Origin: Asterella californica | Taxonomy: Eukaryota > Streptophyta > Marchantiopsida > Marchantiales > Aytoniaceae | NCBI GenBank assembly: GCA_036924285.1 | Contig: JAYKYS010000010.1 | Coordinates: 12,995,001 to 13,059,000, forward strand | Length of the DNA: 64,000 nucleotides | Direction of reading: 5' to 3' | Shown: positions 13,236 to 26,477 of the stretch, piece by piece | Layout of the letters: every line of letters begins with the position of its first letter | Position numbering within the stretch: position 1 is the first letter of the stretch | Notes under the pieces: generated by a model | Seen by the model: only the letters and a program-made list of their open reading frames with translations | Database searches by the model: none | Told to the model about the DNA's origin: nothing | Position numbers and translations under genes: made by a program

Positions 13236-16200
13236 GGGGGGGTAAACTTTTTGTATTATTGATAACACATGTGTATTTTTGATTATTTGATGTATGTATT
13301 CTCATTTCGTCTTAAATAACCACTCTTATTAAAAAAACAATACTATTGAAACATTCTTCTATAATAAATAAGCTACTTTTGTTTACAAAACAATATTCTT
13401 ACAAGAATTTACTTTCTGTAATATATATACCATTATTGTTTATAAAAATAAACTATTTTCTGTACATAACACTTCTTTTTCAAGTGGAACCTATTTAAAA
13501 ATTAAAATAAATATTTTTATTTTATTTTATTTTTACTTACCCATCATGTTTATAACAAAATCTTTTAATGAACTCCTTAGTTTAATGAATATATAAAAAT
13601 CTCGATGGTATTCAAAATTTTGAGTGAATAATATTTCTAACGTATGTTAGTTAAAGTCCGAATATGACTACAAGTGCACCGGGTGACCAGGAATACCTTA
13701 TTTTGCGGTTTGCTTTCAGAGAACTGAGAAATTTAACCCTTAAAATATTTTTTATGAATATGTGTACTTAACGAAATTCTGGAGAACATTTTTTCCTTAA
13801 TGATACAAGAAAAATATATGTGTTAGATAATAATTACATCTTAAATAAATAAAATTATAAAATTATTCTTTACTTTATATATATTAATTAGACCAACAGG
13901 TACAAAAAGAGCCAGACTTAACCAATAAGTGCAAGGGGTCCATACGCTCATTGGAGAATATAAGTGCAGAAGCCTGCTAAGCCCACTTAATCAATTAATC
14001 GACGATGAAAGACAGAAGGGTTAGATAATAAATTAAGCCACCTGTGAATATTCATTTTATCCGAAGTTTAGATCTTTGGAAGAAATGAATATGCATACAA
14101 AATCTTCTTCTTAATCTCAATTTAGAATTTTATAAGGAATCAACTTAAAACTATTCAATAGTTTTACAAGTTATGATTCATCTCAAAACAAACTATTCAG
14201 TATTCACATAGAAATGTTAACATGAAGGGAGCAAAATGAAGTATTTTCTTCAGACTTAAAATACATTAAGAGGAAAAAGAGAATATTTGTTTTCATACTT
14301 TTATATTCATAATCGAGGTTTAAAGTCATATTACTAAACCATGTCATATAAACTACTCGCCAAAAGACTCTAAATATTAAGTATTGGATAATCATTTATT
14401 TATTTTCAAACTACTAGATAATCGCTTATTTAATTTTAACTCATTGATTTTATTATTGATTTGTACATAGATAGAAAAATTTTGATAATATTATCGATAA
14501 TATAATATAATACAAGACAAAAATTAAGAATATATTACCCACCAATGATGATAAAGGGAAAAACTATAGTTATGCTTTAAAATATATTAAAGGAAATAAT
14601 AATATTAAAGAAAATAAATAATACTCATAATACTTAATGGTTGACAATGAAGTGATTAGCTATAACAAAACTAAAATAGACGTTTCTAATGAATAATAAT
14701 CAGCATCATATTGACCGAGGTACAAGAGAACCTACAAGTAAAACATGAAAGTAAAGAAACTGAGTTTATAATCAATGAGATATTCTTGCCCATAACCTCT
14801 AGGATGTTAGAGAAGGGGTGGAATAAGCACATGGTTTTGCATGTCTGTACGAGATGGCAGTGCGTGAAAAGGTTTGCTAAGGGGCTAATTGACAAGAGAC
14901 GCTGAAGTTGTTGTATTCTGAAATAAAAAATGTAAATAAATAAGAGAACTGATTTAATGGTTAAAAGATCTCATTAGCACCAAGAGGTTGTGAATCCAAG
15001 TTGTGTCGGAAATCATTTGACACAAATGTGACGTTCTTTTTGAGTCGATTATGTACATGACATGAATTATGCATGTGTCAAAGCGAAGATTTAATTAAAG
15101 TACTTTTGTATTATCACGTGTAATCTTAAGAATATTATGTCATTATGATCATGCACTGAAGGAGATAATTTAGAGTAATGTTGTATTATCAAATACGATC
15201 TTAAGGGTATTTGTTAGTTATTATTTGTAGATAAAATATTAATAGACCATCAGTTGTTTTACATTTTATGTTCACTTAAAATAAGACAACTTTTGACTAT
15301 TTCCTCAAAATTCAAAAGTATTTATTTAAACTTCTAAATATTTTTCCCAAATAAGAATTTTGGAATTTTTTCAAAAATATTTTGCGTATATTTTGTACTT
15401 TATTTAACTCCCTACTCATATTAAAATATCTCTTAAGTAATCACCTCTAATCATGCCGAAATAAACTTGTGCATTCAGTTTTTAATGCATAAATATATAA
15501 GCGAAATACTTTAAACATAGTTAAATATTTCTTATGTTTCTGAATATCATTTCAAATTTATTAGTATTGATGTTCTCCGATATTGTGGCACTAAATACAT
15601 GAAAAGAGGGTTGTTATTACTCTTGTGAGGATTATAAAGTACGATCCTATTACAAGAGAACAGGGCATGACAGGCTATCTCCGGTGTAACTTCTCGCACT
15701 CTTCTACGGGAAGCGGAACACTTTGTTTAGGATTTGGGTATAAAAGAGAATGAAATTACAAATACATAGTTATTTTTCCTTTTAGTTTTTAAAGGCAGCG
15801 ACTAACACTGATAACATTTGGAGAGCCCTAACATTTATGTTATACATTTGATACATAATATTAATGCAACGGTGCCACGCGGATTTACTTGATCATACCT
15901 CCATAACGAATTTCAGACTTGATCACATCCCTCTTTATAATTTCTTGTTTGATCAGCACCCTCACCTGGAATTGCCAATCCTATATATCATGTTGCTTAC
16001 TTGAGCCGAAAATAGAGATTCGGCCCGCTTTCTGGCAGGAGCAGTGACACGAGAAAAAACTTAAAAATAATAATCTTGGATCACTGATTGACTTATCTCT
16101 TTGTATGCATATTTGGTGAATGCGATATAATAAAGTTACCAGAGCATGCAAAAATTGCACATAATTTTGAACTTGCGTATAAAATAAAACCTCATGACAA

Positions 16201-18180
16201 GAGAGTGCTTACTGTTTTACATACCACCTTCATCGATGATCTATTGTTGATTTATGACCCAACAGATATAAAAGTCTTTACGTGGTCGCGACAGTTATCA
16301 CTTATAACTGATATCTGAATACTCTAATTATTATTTATTAAAGATAATCTTGCACCTAATAAGTGTAAGAAGCAAACAAATTAATTAGAATGAACGTCAA
16401 TTAATAATCAATATGACTCACAATGATTACAAGTTATATACATTTTTTTTACTAATTATTGTTATTAGTTCGTGTACCATTTCGATATACACTTATAGAT
16501 GCACATTTTAATCTTTAGAAAGAATGACAAAAATGAACAAAAATATAATATGTAGACGAGACTAGCTCTTATGTAATTCTAGAAGATCCTGAAGTTGGTA
16601 CTTAAATATACAAGTTTGATTTTGTGTTTACAAAGATAAACTTAGAGCCTTGAAATAAGAAAACTCCAATTACAACGCTTCCTCTGATCTCTACGTCATA
16701 CTCTAGAAATCAAAGTTAGATTATTATAAAATATATTAATAATCCTTAATGTATTGCTTATTAAATTGAATTTTCTTCAGACCTCCATGATAAATTATTG
16801 ATATCAGGAATTAAAGATTATGTTGAGAGCAAATAAAATTTCTATATATATGATTATATTAGTTGCTGATTATTGATGTTATTTCTTCTTGTTGTGATGT
16901 ATAAGTAATCTCTTCGATTCTAAATACAATAATCAATTAGGCAGACTGAAAAGAAAATTTGGTGGTTATGAATAACTTATACCCTGTTTCTTAAAACATA
17001 ATAAATACGGTCTTTCATAAATGTCTGGAAGTGCCTATTTGTTTCGCTTTTTACATGTTACAAATCATTATATACAAAAATTTATATAAAATGTAGATAT
17101 TTCCAAGAAAACAAAAGAAAAAAGCATTTTTCGTATTATAAAAGCACATTCGTTGGACAAAAAGTTACTTCTTCCGGGTAAAGTTAACGTTTCACAGTCG
17201 ATAATTGAGTGAACAATGGTAACATTTTTCGTGCGTAACGTCCCTGCAGATTTTTACGAAATTCCTGGTTTTCCCGGAAATTTGTCCATCACTTCTGTAC
17301 CCTTTTGGCACCATCCGTAAGTATAAAAGATATGCTACTTTATTTCCTTTTCATGATAATTTTTAACTATTTCTTTTCCAGATATGTATTTTTTACTTGA
17401 GAATAGTTTACTTACAAACTAAATTTTGCTGCCTACATACACTTCCTTAGGCATTTCTGATTCCCGATCAAAAGTTCAGCTTTTCACAGTAACATTATCC
17501 GTCTCTTGTTTGTCTCTTCCGGTTCTGAACTTCTCTTGGAGTCGTGGTACAAATACCTGTACAAAGGAAAAAGTCAATTTTGCGGTACAGCTTGTTACAA
17601 GCCCTACCGAAATAAAGCGAAACATTGATCTAATTTTTATCATTAACTGATATACCAAGTTCCAAAACAACTAGAAATTAACTCCGAACCAAACAATAGC
17701 ATATTTTTTAAACATAACAGAAAACATGAAAGACATGATGTGACTGAAACTTCAAACTCGGATTGAAGTTCTCTGGTAGAGGGTAGAATCTCCCATCGCT
17801 TCTAGAAAAGCAAGGAGAACCAACGTATCAATTTATTCATTGATAAGAAAATCAGACAAACAGAAAGAAAGAGTGGACCGGACCTAAACCGAGCAACAAC
17901 ATATTGTTAGCAGCGGCTGAGCACATGCTGCTACTCTCGCTGAACCACCTCAACACTAGAGATAACTACATCCTCTATCTCATTGAGCGTGATCGACAAC
18001 TGAAACACTGGATTCAAGCTGACTCCCAATGCTTCATATTCGTGGCTGAAAATAGTGAGGCTCGCAGAATTGCAATAGTCGTCCTCAACGTCGATTTGCA
18101 TCCATAGATGTCGAGATTTGACTTGCATCACCCATACTCTTGAATATCGATGCCTCCAACTCCACTACATCATCTGTAAG
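13236..18180. other. AT-rich intergenic DNA, no gene seen
   Basis: Only short, unrecognised frames are present (for example 76 codons at 16088-16318 and 69 codons at 14711-14905, the latter overlapped by an equally long frame on the other strand). One SINE-like Pol III promoter pair (about 14950-15000) is listed separately. I see no coding exons with splice signals. It is probably old repeat DNA. Confidence 0.5.
14950..15060 (+). repeat. SINE-like tRNA-derived head (A-box and B-box)
   Basis: An A-box-like TTTAATGGTTAAAAG at about 14953 is followed about 33 bases later by a B-box-like GGTTGTGAATCC at about 14986. This is the order and spacing of an internal Pol III promoter. It does not fold as a normal tRNA, so a SINE remnant is more likely than a tRNA gene. 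The 3' end and any target duplication cannot be set. Confidence 0.35.
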
Positions 18181-19800
18181 TCATTTAGGAATCATAGAGG
18201 TGGTCCTCAACGTCTTTGATAACGTGAATGACTGAGGAAGCCTGGTTTGTCTACCAACCTCCCCGTGTTGTGGATCCAACTCCATCGACACATCTCTTGG
18301 CTCAGAAGCACGTATTGCACCTCGAGTCACTACCGCAGATGTCTCAATCTGCAGCACACCAACCATGAAGTCGAAGTCAACTCCTATTCCTCCATAAGAT
18401 GTGAAAGTCTTTGTTCTCGAACTAGATCTCCACTGAGTCATAGTCATACTAGCTATCTTCTGCTTCAACTGCTCGATCTGAGCAGCCATACTCGCATATG
18501 ACGTCGTAGCGAATGGTGGACCGACTGATCCTCTCTCGGATGCTGGATCTCTATCTCTACTTAGACCTCCATGGTCTCCTTGAGCTATTCCACCTCGTCC
18601 ACGATCAGCCTTCTCTTGTCGTAGCTCGGGGTGGAGATAAAAAAGATCACTATTGTGTTCTGATCGTCCGCAATGCTCCACACATCCAATAAGGATCCGC
18701 TTGCTGCTGACTAGAGAAAGACGTCATGAGCTTCTATCCACTAGGTCCTCAAACATCTTCTCAGGATCGTAACTGATCATCACGATCCATACCACCACTA
18801 TCACCACCACGCTATTACGTAACTTGTGATCCTCGAGAAGAGATGATCACCCCATGTGGCGTCTCCCAGCTGAACCCAACAATCACCATCCTCTCCTGTA
18901 TCATGTTGAGCTCAATCCGCTTAGCTAAGAAAAACGTCAGAGCGTGTCTCTAAAGAGAGCCACATCTCTAACTCTCTTACGCAGCTCTCGGTCTAATATC
19001 CCACACAAAAACTGGAATGCTTGTGTCGTTGTCACTCCTTGAGTAACGTGCATCAACCGTCTCATGCGAGTAAATGCCTCGCGTAGGCTTTCTCTAATCT
19101 TCCGCTGGAACTCCTGCAAACTCCTCAACTTGTCAATCCGCACACCTTGATAGTTCTTCCTCAAACACTAGAAGAACTGAACCACATGGTTAAACCTTGG
19201 TGGTATCCTGTTCGTACTACCGTCTGCTCTACTACTAGTGGACGCATCGCTGATAGTAGATACTCCGTCACTCATAGATGTACCACTGCTACTAGCACCC
19301 GACTCGCAAGTGCTACACTTCCCATAACTGCGTCAGTAGTGATAGAAACATAGTTGAGACCAATGTTGTCTCGGCAACTCAATCTCCATGTTGTAGTCCT
19401 GTCTAAACTCATGATAATGGTCCATAAGCGGTCCCTTCAAGTTTTAGAACAAACCCTTCCACGTCATAAAAGGTGTGAACAGCTGTGGGTTTCGTATCTG
19501 CTGTAGATCTCACCAATTGTCGAGCTCCTGGATGAAGTCATCCAACTCAATTATATCATCGAGACCCTTTCGTGATCTCATAGATCTCGTCCATGTCACA
19601 CAATAACGGTGTGACGACACTATGTGTACTTCCAACCACGTCCTCGTCTGAATCGGTGTCCTTCACCGATAAGATCAGTGCTACTGGTTGATATCTCACA
19701 TTACTCCATGTGAACCCACTACTTATTGCAGCTGAAATCTTCATCAGAACCTCCATGGACCTCCGTGATGACAACTCACGTGTCAATCGGGAACACTAAG
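18181..19800 (-). pseudogene. Degenerate retrotransposon gag-like gene
   Basis: Three fragments in gag order lie on the minus strand. At 19786-19556 is an acidic N-terminal piece. At 19164-18937 is a capsid-like helical piece (RSLQEFQRKIRESLREAF, then FQFLCGILDRELRKRVRD). At 18681-18181 is a piece starting with a zinc-knuckle-like CGRSEHNSD..YLHPELRQ, followed by a basic and then serine/glutamine-rich tail. Stops and frame breaks separate the pieces, and no pol follows below 18181. Gag packages element RNA, and this copy cannot make a continuous protein. The LTR-like DNA at 19815-21100 lies immediately upstream in this orientation and may be its LTR. Confidence 0.55.
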
Positions 19801-19814
19801 CTCTAACTAGAGCG

Positions 19815-21105
19815 TTGTCGTGTCATTTGGCGGCTACATGCTTGACTTCTACTCCGACGCTTAGGTTTGGTAGTTCTAGAAGTTAGCTCATATTACTTCT
19901 AGTCCTTTATGTATATGTTTGACACCTTGCATACGGTGTTAACACTATTTTGAGTCCTAGTAGGCTGATACTATGTTAGTTATCTTGTTCAAGCATTTGT
20001 GCGCTTGTGCAAGTGACTTCTTACTTGTCTATGACGTTCAATGTACATAACTTAGGGTTTCCATGCTGATAGGGGTTTGAGCTCATGGGTTGTACTTACT
20101 TGTCGCCCATGCACGCTTTCTAGCTAATTTAAGTTATTTTTCAGGGCTATATGTCATTTTAGGTAGTTTAAGTTTTACGCTGGCACTCTAGGGGGCTTGA
20201 CGTGGTAGCTTATGAGTGTAGATAAGTTACCAGGTAGTTTAAGGCACAAAAGGACAGTCAAGTGGAGCTATGAACTCCCATTGGTCCATTTTTGTCTTTT
20301 GTAAAACTCTAAGTTTAGAAATAGAGCTCTAGAGGAGAGTTCGAGCAATTGGTGAGGTATCTTCGAAATCTGAGAACACAGGAAGAGAGAGCTCGTTGTG
20401 CCAAGCACTGTCAGTGAAATTTTTGCTCGATTTGGATCAATAAACAAGGAGTTATGCCCAATTGAAGTTCGGATTGTGTCAAAACTGCATCACTTTTGTT
20501 GATTTTGGGATTTTCGGTGTCAATTGCAGCAGAATTGAGGAAATCACTTCAAAACTTCGTGGTTGCGTTCACTGTCAGGAGGGCTACGACTGTCCAAAAA
20601 GTTTCAAATCATTTGAGTAACTGAGTAATTCAGGGCGGCCGCTGAAGCAGAGGGGGTCTGAAAAGCTCTTAATCTAGAGCAGCGACTTTAGAGAAGGAGA
20701 TCTGGAGTTCTACAAACATTCAGGAGTCCCAACTTCACAGGGATGTTCAGCATCCTGTAGACTTCAAATACTGTGAGAAGATTTGAAATTCATCGAGCCA
20801 ATTCTCTGTTCTATGTCTGAATAGCTGTCTAGGTATCAGAAATTGCCATAATTCTCTTATTCAGAACTTTTCTGTCAACATCTTGGTGCTAGAATTCAAT
20901 CTCAGGCTGAAACTTCGTGTGTGTGTTCAGTAGTGTCTCATTTACATGTAGGGGAAGTTTAGAAGTCTAAACCTTCATAGTTTTCCTCTCTTTGAGTGTC
21001 AAAGTTCACCGCTTAAGCCTATTACTACCAGTGAGACATAAATTTCGCTTTTTGAGCATATCAGAGGATCCTACACTCATGTGTGAGTGTTTATAGCTCC
21101 TGTTG
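19815..21105. repeat. LTR-like sequence, orientation uncertain
   Basis: Non-coding DNA of about 1.3 kb lies between the minus-strand gag remnant and the next element. The edge at about 19815 reads TGACACGACA on the minus strand, followed by a TTAGAGCTTAG stretch that resembles a worn tRNA-iMet primer-binding site. That would make this the 5' LTR of the minus-strand gag. A small perfect hairpin (ACACTCA-TGTG-TGAGTGT) sits at 21073-21090. The matching second LTR is not in the window, so the call rests on position and composition only. Confidence 0.35.
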
Positions 21106-21287
21106 TGACCTGAAAGCCAACCTCTTGAGTAAACAACCACAGCCAAAAGCCCGGCGCTTTCCTAGGTAGACGGATCACACTCCGACAGCGTCAAACTCTC
21201 GTCACCACACGTTCTCGTGTCGTGGACCGGCTCTTATCTGAAATTCAAACTTTGATGCTTGTCGCTCCAAAGACACTCATGAGAAGA

Positions 21288-21780
21288 CAAGCTAGGCCCC
21301 AGCTTATGGACTTTTGGCACCATTTCATATCTCCACTTTCATCGCATCAGTGGATTGAGCTCCTTGTCAGCATTCCATAAGCACTTCCTCTATTTCGTTT
21401 GGACACATAGTGGAGAAGTTACATGACTCGGAAGATGAAGAAAACAAGCTAGGCCCCAGCTTACGGGCTTTTGGCACAACTTCAGATCTTCGCTTTTATC
21501 GCATCAGTGGATAGAGCTCCTTGTCAGCTTTTCATAAGCACTTTGTCTACTTCGTTTAGACGCCTAGTGGAGAAATTACAAGACTCGAAAGATGGAGAAA
21601 ACAAGCTAGGTTCCAGCTTACGGACTTTTGGCACAACTTCGGATCTTCACTGTCATCACATAGATGGGTAGAGCTCGTTGTCAGCTTTCCATGGGCATCT
21701 TGTCTACTTCATTTGGACACCTACTGGAAAAGTTATGTGATTCGAAAGAAGAAAAAATCAAGCTAGACCCTAGTTTACTT
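21288..21780. repeat. 157-bp tandem repeat, three copies plus a partial fourth
   Basis: Units begin at 21288, 21445 and 21602 with CAAGCTAGG, and a fourth truncated unit begins at 21759 (CAAGCTAGAC). The period is exactly 157 bases each time. Shared blocks in order are CAGCTTA.GG.CTTTTGGCA, TAGAGCTC.TTGTCAGC, and GTGGAGAA.TTAC. The copies differ by point changes. They sit just upstream of, and probably within, the 5' LTR of the element that follows. The whole array lacks stable coding. Confidence 0.88.
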
Positions 21781-21899
21781 GCTGACTTGGTATTTGCAGC
21801 TTCAGACGTTATATCAAAGACGCAAGGGGCCTGCTTCATTATTATTGAGAGAACTTCATACGTACAGAGACTGATGTAAGGGAGCAGCTTAAGGGGTTA

Positions 21900-23335
21900 G
21901 CTTGCACCTCGGTCTGTAAGCGGACGGTTCGGGATTTGGATGTCCAATGCAAGCGCGCAAGGCGTCGTTGGGTTCGGATCTGTGCAGGCTACGCGTTGGT
22001 TAAGACGGTTCTTGAAGAGACGAATCGGGAGATGTGTACTGAGAGAAATTGAGACGCAAGAAGGAGATTTGGAGATTTCAGTTATCTGTGAAGGAGAGTT
22101 GGACCGTTCTGACCGTTCCGGAGTCCAAACTTGCTGTCCTTGGATCCATCAGGATCAGAACACCGAGTTCTACAGGAAAGTGAAGACGATACCAAGTTTC
22201 ATCGGGCGGTTTAAGAGTTCTGAGTGAAATTGGCTCGCAAGGAAGCGCTTGCGTCAAGTTTTTCATCGCTTGCGATCTAAAATTGGGTTGTTCTTCGCGA
22301 TCGGTGTGCCAAGCTCTTCGTTCTTGATGCCTACGCGACCAGGGAGTCTTCATCTACGCATAGGAGAAGACAATACGTGGATTGGATTGTTGGTTTGGGT
22401 GAGGTGAGCGAGTTTGAGCCGCAGGGAGTCCATTTACGTCAGTTTTTTGCTACCTGCGACCAAATTTCTTGCGTGGTTTTGCAAAGAGAACTTCAAACGA
22501 CTTGTTTGGAGTCTCGTTGGGTTCGTGATAGCTAGATCTATCTGCTAGGGAAGACGGATATCAGTTTAGACGATCCGTTTGTGTGGTGTGTGCGGTTTTA
22601 AGCCGCAAGGAGGAGTTTTTGAAGGTTCGGTCACCTACGACCGAAAATCGGCGATATCTCGGCTGTTGGAAGTCGGATCTGAAGGTTTCTTGGGTTAACG
22701 TAGTCAGCGGAGGAGACCCTATCAACATCTGAAGTCCGTTCGATGAAAGGAGGAAGTCCACAGATAAATCTGTTTCAGTTTTTTCGCTATGGGTTTTGCT
22801 CTTTTGAGTTCGTTAGAGTTCTGGTTGGCTATATACAGCTTGTGGTAGCTAGCTTTAGCTAAGAACTTGTACATGGATGTGGTTTGGACTTGGGTTTGGA
22901 TCGCGTGATACTGCTGTGGCTCTATTTGTTAGCAAAGGGAAGTTTCTCTTGCTTTGAGCTACGCTTCGGTGGTTTTGGGTCAGGGTTGTGATTCAGGGGT
23001 TGTTTTAAGGGCTTTGAAGCAGGCTACAGACCGCTCTGGTCTGTTTTTCAGTTCTGTGCTCTTAGGAGAAAGAACCACCAGTGTACATACATTTGGAGTT
23101 GGTATATGTCGCAGCGTTCGTTTTCGTGGTTGTTTTTCTCTATCTTATCTCTGTTTCGGCACACAACATCTCCACACGATTTGGAGTGTATATATCGCAG
23201 CGTTCGTTTTCGTGGTTGTTTTTCTCTATCTTGTCTCTATTTCAGCACACAACAGCTCCACAACCAAGAACCTCGTGTTTTCCTGGACATCCTTCACGCA
23301 ATATCCGACACGACATCGGTGGTGAACTCAGCGTG
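21900..23335 (+). repeat. 5' LTR of a gag-only LTR element
   Basis: 22120-23325 matches 24604-25720 over its whole length in direct orientation: GGAGTCCAAACTTG at the left, GTTTCATCGGGCGGTTT, AGTGAAATTGGCTCGCAAGG, then AACCTCG.GTTTTC.TGGACATCC at the right. The 5' boundary is upstream of 22120 and may include the 157-bp array, because the matching 3' copy is truncated there. Within this LTR an 86-bp block (about 23094-23266, repeated GCAGCGTTCGTTTTCGTGG) is tandemly duplicated, while the 3' copy has it once. Confidence 0.72.
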
Positions 23336-23461
23336 AAGGTCTGGGGTGGAGATTTCTGTGTTTGAACTGGAAGAGGAGATCAACAATCATGGACGAGGAT
23401 GAGGATGGATATTGTTGGTCGGGAGGATGCTGTGGACCTGGGATGATGGATTTGTAGACGG

Positions 23462-24712
23462 TTGGGATCATGGGAGGATGGGAGGATGGGACGAGCCATG
23501 ACTATGGACGGGATGAATGGATCAGAGGGGATACCAGGGGTGCAGTTGGATGCAGCAACTACACGTTTGTTTCAAGCCTTCACTTTGTTTTTGCGACAAG
23601 AGCAAGAGAACCAACAAAAGGAGGCTTTGGGGAAGAAGGCGCTTGGAAGAGTGATCGACAAGTTCGATCTATTTGGTGGGAGAGACATCTCTGAGTACTT
23701 GAGATGTTACAAGATGGAGATGGATGTGGATCAGGTACCGGAGAAGGAGATGATCGAGACGTTTGAACTCGCTGCGGTGCTTGTGATAAGGGAGCATGTG
23801 AAGGATCTAACAAAGCGTTTTGGGAGGAACTGGGATACATTTTCACATGCGCTGATGGAAGAATATTTCTTAAAAAACTCAGATCGAGTAACCAAGAAAT
23901 CATTTTTGGGATGGATCAACTGACCTAGCAAGGGTTTACAGCCTACAGAGCTGTTAGAGGAGTTCGAGAGACAGTTCTCTCAACTATCTCAGGTGGAGAA
24001 GCTAACCTTGGAGAGCTACAAGACAGAGCTGTTTCTTCAAGCTGCGGACGAACCATGGCAGGAACTGTTGGAGCTACTTCTGGAGGATGGAGAGGAAGAA
24101 GAAGGGTTGACAAGGAACTGGGAGGTTGTGCATGAAGCGGTTGAGCTTCTTGTCTGGAGACATACAAGGGAAAGGATTACAAGGTTGACACCTATATCGC
24201 TGACTACCACACCAGTTCAGGTAGTACCTGAGATTCAATCTCCAGTTGTGATTGTAGAGGAAAAGGATCCAATCATCGAGGACCTACAGCAAAAGATGCG
24301 AGATCTACAAGCTAAGGTTACTAGGTTGGAGGATAAGAGATCGTCGATCAAGACGGTGCTTGTACCCAAACCAGCTTGGGTACATCAGTGCGTATGGTGT
24401 GATGGTACTGACGATCAACAGGACGATTGCATCGACTTTGCAGAGTCTTTGCAACGTGAGGTTATTTCTTGGGAGGATGAAAAAGTTGCATTCACAAGTA
24501 CGGGTACTCTCCTTCAAGCCAACGTTAGTAAAGGAGGGATGAAGAAGTTTGTGGATGATTACTTTGCGGTACATGCAGCTGTAGCTATCGAAGCTACAAG
24601 TTTTGGAGTCCAAACTTGTTGTCTTTGGATCCATCGAGATCAGAACGTTGAGTTCTTCAAAAAATGGAAGACGATACGAAGTTTCATCGGGCGGTTTCGG
24701 AGTTTTGAGTGA
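23462..24712 (+). pseudogene. Retrotransposon gag-like protein with one in-frame stop
   Basis: A single reading frame broken only by a TGA at 23921-23923. Before the stop is a helical capsid-like part (LFQAFTLFLRQEQ, FDLFGGRDISEYLRCYKMEM, ALMEEYF). After it come a region starting ELLEEFERQFSQLS, a coiled coil (about 24258-24345, EDLQQKMRDLQAKVTRLED), and a C-x2-C zinc-knuckle-like motif (CVWCDGTDDQQDDC). The end matches a family block (KGGMKKFVDDYF). From memory this gag type occurs in moss and liverwort elements. The frame passes at about 24604 straight into the 3' LTR, so protease, reverse transcriptase and integrase are missing. The copy is non-autonomous. The frame keeps coding character despite the stop, which suggests recent activity or mobilisation in trans. 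Confidence 0.68.
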
Positions 24713-25725
24713 AATTGGCTCGCAAGGAAGCGCATGCGTCAAGTTTTTCATCACTTGCAATCTGAAATTTGATTGTTCTTCGTGATCGGTGAGTCAAGTT
24801 CTTTGTTCTTGATGCTTACGTGATCAGGGAGTCTTCATCTACACATAGGACAAGACCGTACGTGGATTGGATTGTTGGTTTGGGTGTGATGAGCGAGTTT
24901 GAGCCGTAGGGAGTCAATTTACGTCAACTTTTTGCATCGTGTGACCAAATTTCTTGCGTGGTTTTGCAAGGAGAACTCCAAACGACATGTTTGGAGTCTT
25001 GTTGGATTCAGGATAGCTAGATCTACCTATCAGAGAAGACGGATATCAGATCAGACGATCCGTGTGGGCGGTGTGTGCGATTTTAAGCCGCAAGGAGGAG
25101 TTTTTGAAGGTTCAGTCACCTGCGACCAAAAATCGACGATATCTCGACTATTGAGAGTTGGATCTAAAGGTTTCTTGGGTCAACGGAGTCAGGGAAGAAG
25201 ACCCTATCGTCATCTGAAGACCGTTTGACGAAAAGAGAAAGTTCTCAGATAAGTTTTTTTCAGTTCCTTCGTTGCGGTTTTTGGCTTTTCGAGTTCATTA
25301 GAGTTCTAGTTGGTCATGTACAGCTTGTGGTAGCTAGCTTTAGCAAATGACTTGTACGTGGATGTTGTTTGGACTTGGGTTCGAATAGTGTGATGCGGAT
25401 GCAGCTCATTTTGTTAGCAAAGGGATGTTTCTCTTGCTTTGAGCTACGCTTCGGTGGTTTTGGGTCTGGATTGAGATTTAGGGCTTCGTTTTAGGATTTT
25501 TGAAGCAGATTAAAGACCGCTCTGGTCTGTTTCTCAATTTTTTTGTTCTTACGGTGAAAGAACCGACAGTGTATATACATTGGGAGTTGATATATATTGC
25601 GACGTTCGTTTTCGTGCTTATTTCTCTCTTTCTTGTCTCTGTTCAGCATAGTACATCTCCATATCTAGGAACCTCGCGTTTTCTTGGACATCCTCCATGC
25701 AAAATCCAACACGATAGCGAAATAA
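24604..25725 (+). repeat. 3' LTR of the gag-only element, 5'-truncated
   Basis: A direct repeat of 22120-23325 at roughly 80-90 percent by eye. Its left end is fused to the gag frame, so the deletion that removed pol also removed the polypurine tract and the start of this LTR. The right end (AAAATCCAACACGATAGCG) matches the 5' copy at about 23324. The divergence between the two LTRs implies an old insertion. Confidence 0.7.
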
Positions 25726-26470
25726 GACACATTTGTCTATCCAAAGTCATGTACCAAGTCCTAGTTGTGAGGAACTTTAGAGAGAAATACTATCGAGATA
25801 TTCTGTCATCATCTATTTCGTTTGTCGTACCCATAATCATTCAACATTTTCGTGTGGTTATCTTGACCTTTTACATAGAGAAAGAAAGTGCTTAGATTGC
25901 CGAGAAGTTTGTGAGGAATTGTAAGATACTAGTTGCTTAAGTGTGCATCAACTGTTGATCACAACTAGAAGGTACGTCCTTTCTCAAAGGAGAGGCTCTT
26001 GCTATGACACCGAATGATATCGAGGCCTTCCGACCATTCCAAAGCAACAACATAGATTCAAGACGACAAACTGACTACGTGTAAATAAATATAAGTCCAA
26101 CCATTCGTTGCTCCAAACAACTACCCTTTATAAACCAATCAGTTGAAACGTTCTCATATCAAAATTTTGTAAATTCACATCTGAGAAAACATCAGGCTCG
26201 TGGCTACTAAAGACAACGTAGTAGTCTGTGAGGAAGGTAACAACCTCAAGTGTGGCTCTTCGGATCTATAACCTTCACTTTTTTGCGTCTTTAAATTGTA
26301 CCTAAACTTCAAATGTTCAGACAATATTCTCAAATTTTATCCAAATTCGACGATTGTTGTTTCATGGAAAGCCCTTCGAATTATCTTTCCAATGATATCC
26401 ATAAAACTCAAAATTGACATGTCTAATCAAAGTTAAAAGCATTCAAAGGTTCTACCTTCGAGGCTAAATG
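25726..26470. other. No gene seen
   Basis: AT-leaning DNA with only short frames. Nothing recognised; it lies between the gag-only element and the hairpin cluster. Confidence 0.4.
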
Positions 26471-26477
26471 ATCAAGT

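Noticed and set aside
21288..21780. CRISPR-like array
   Set aside because: Units are contiguous 157-bp tandem repeats without spacers, in a plant nuclear setting.
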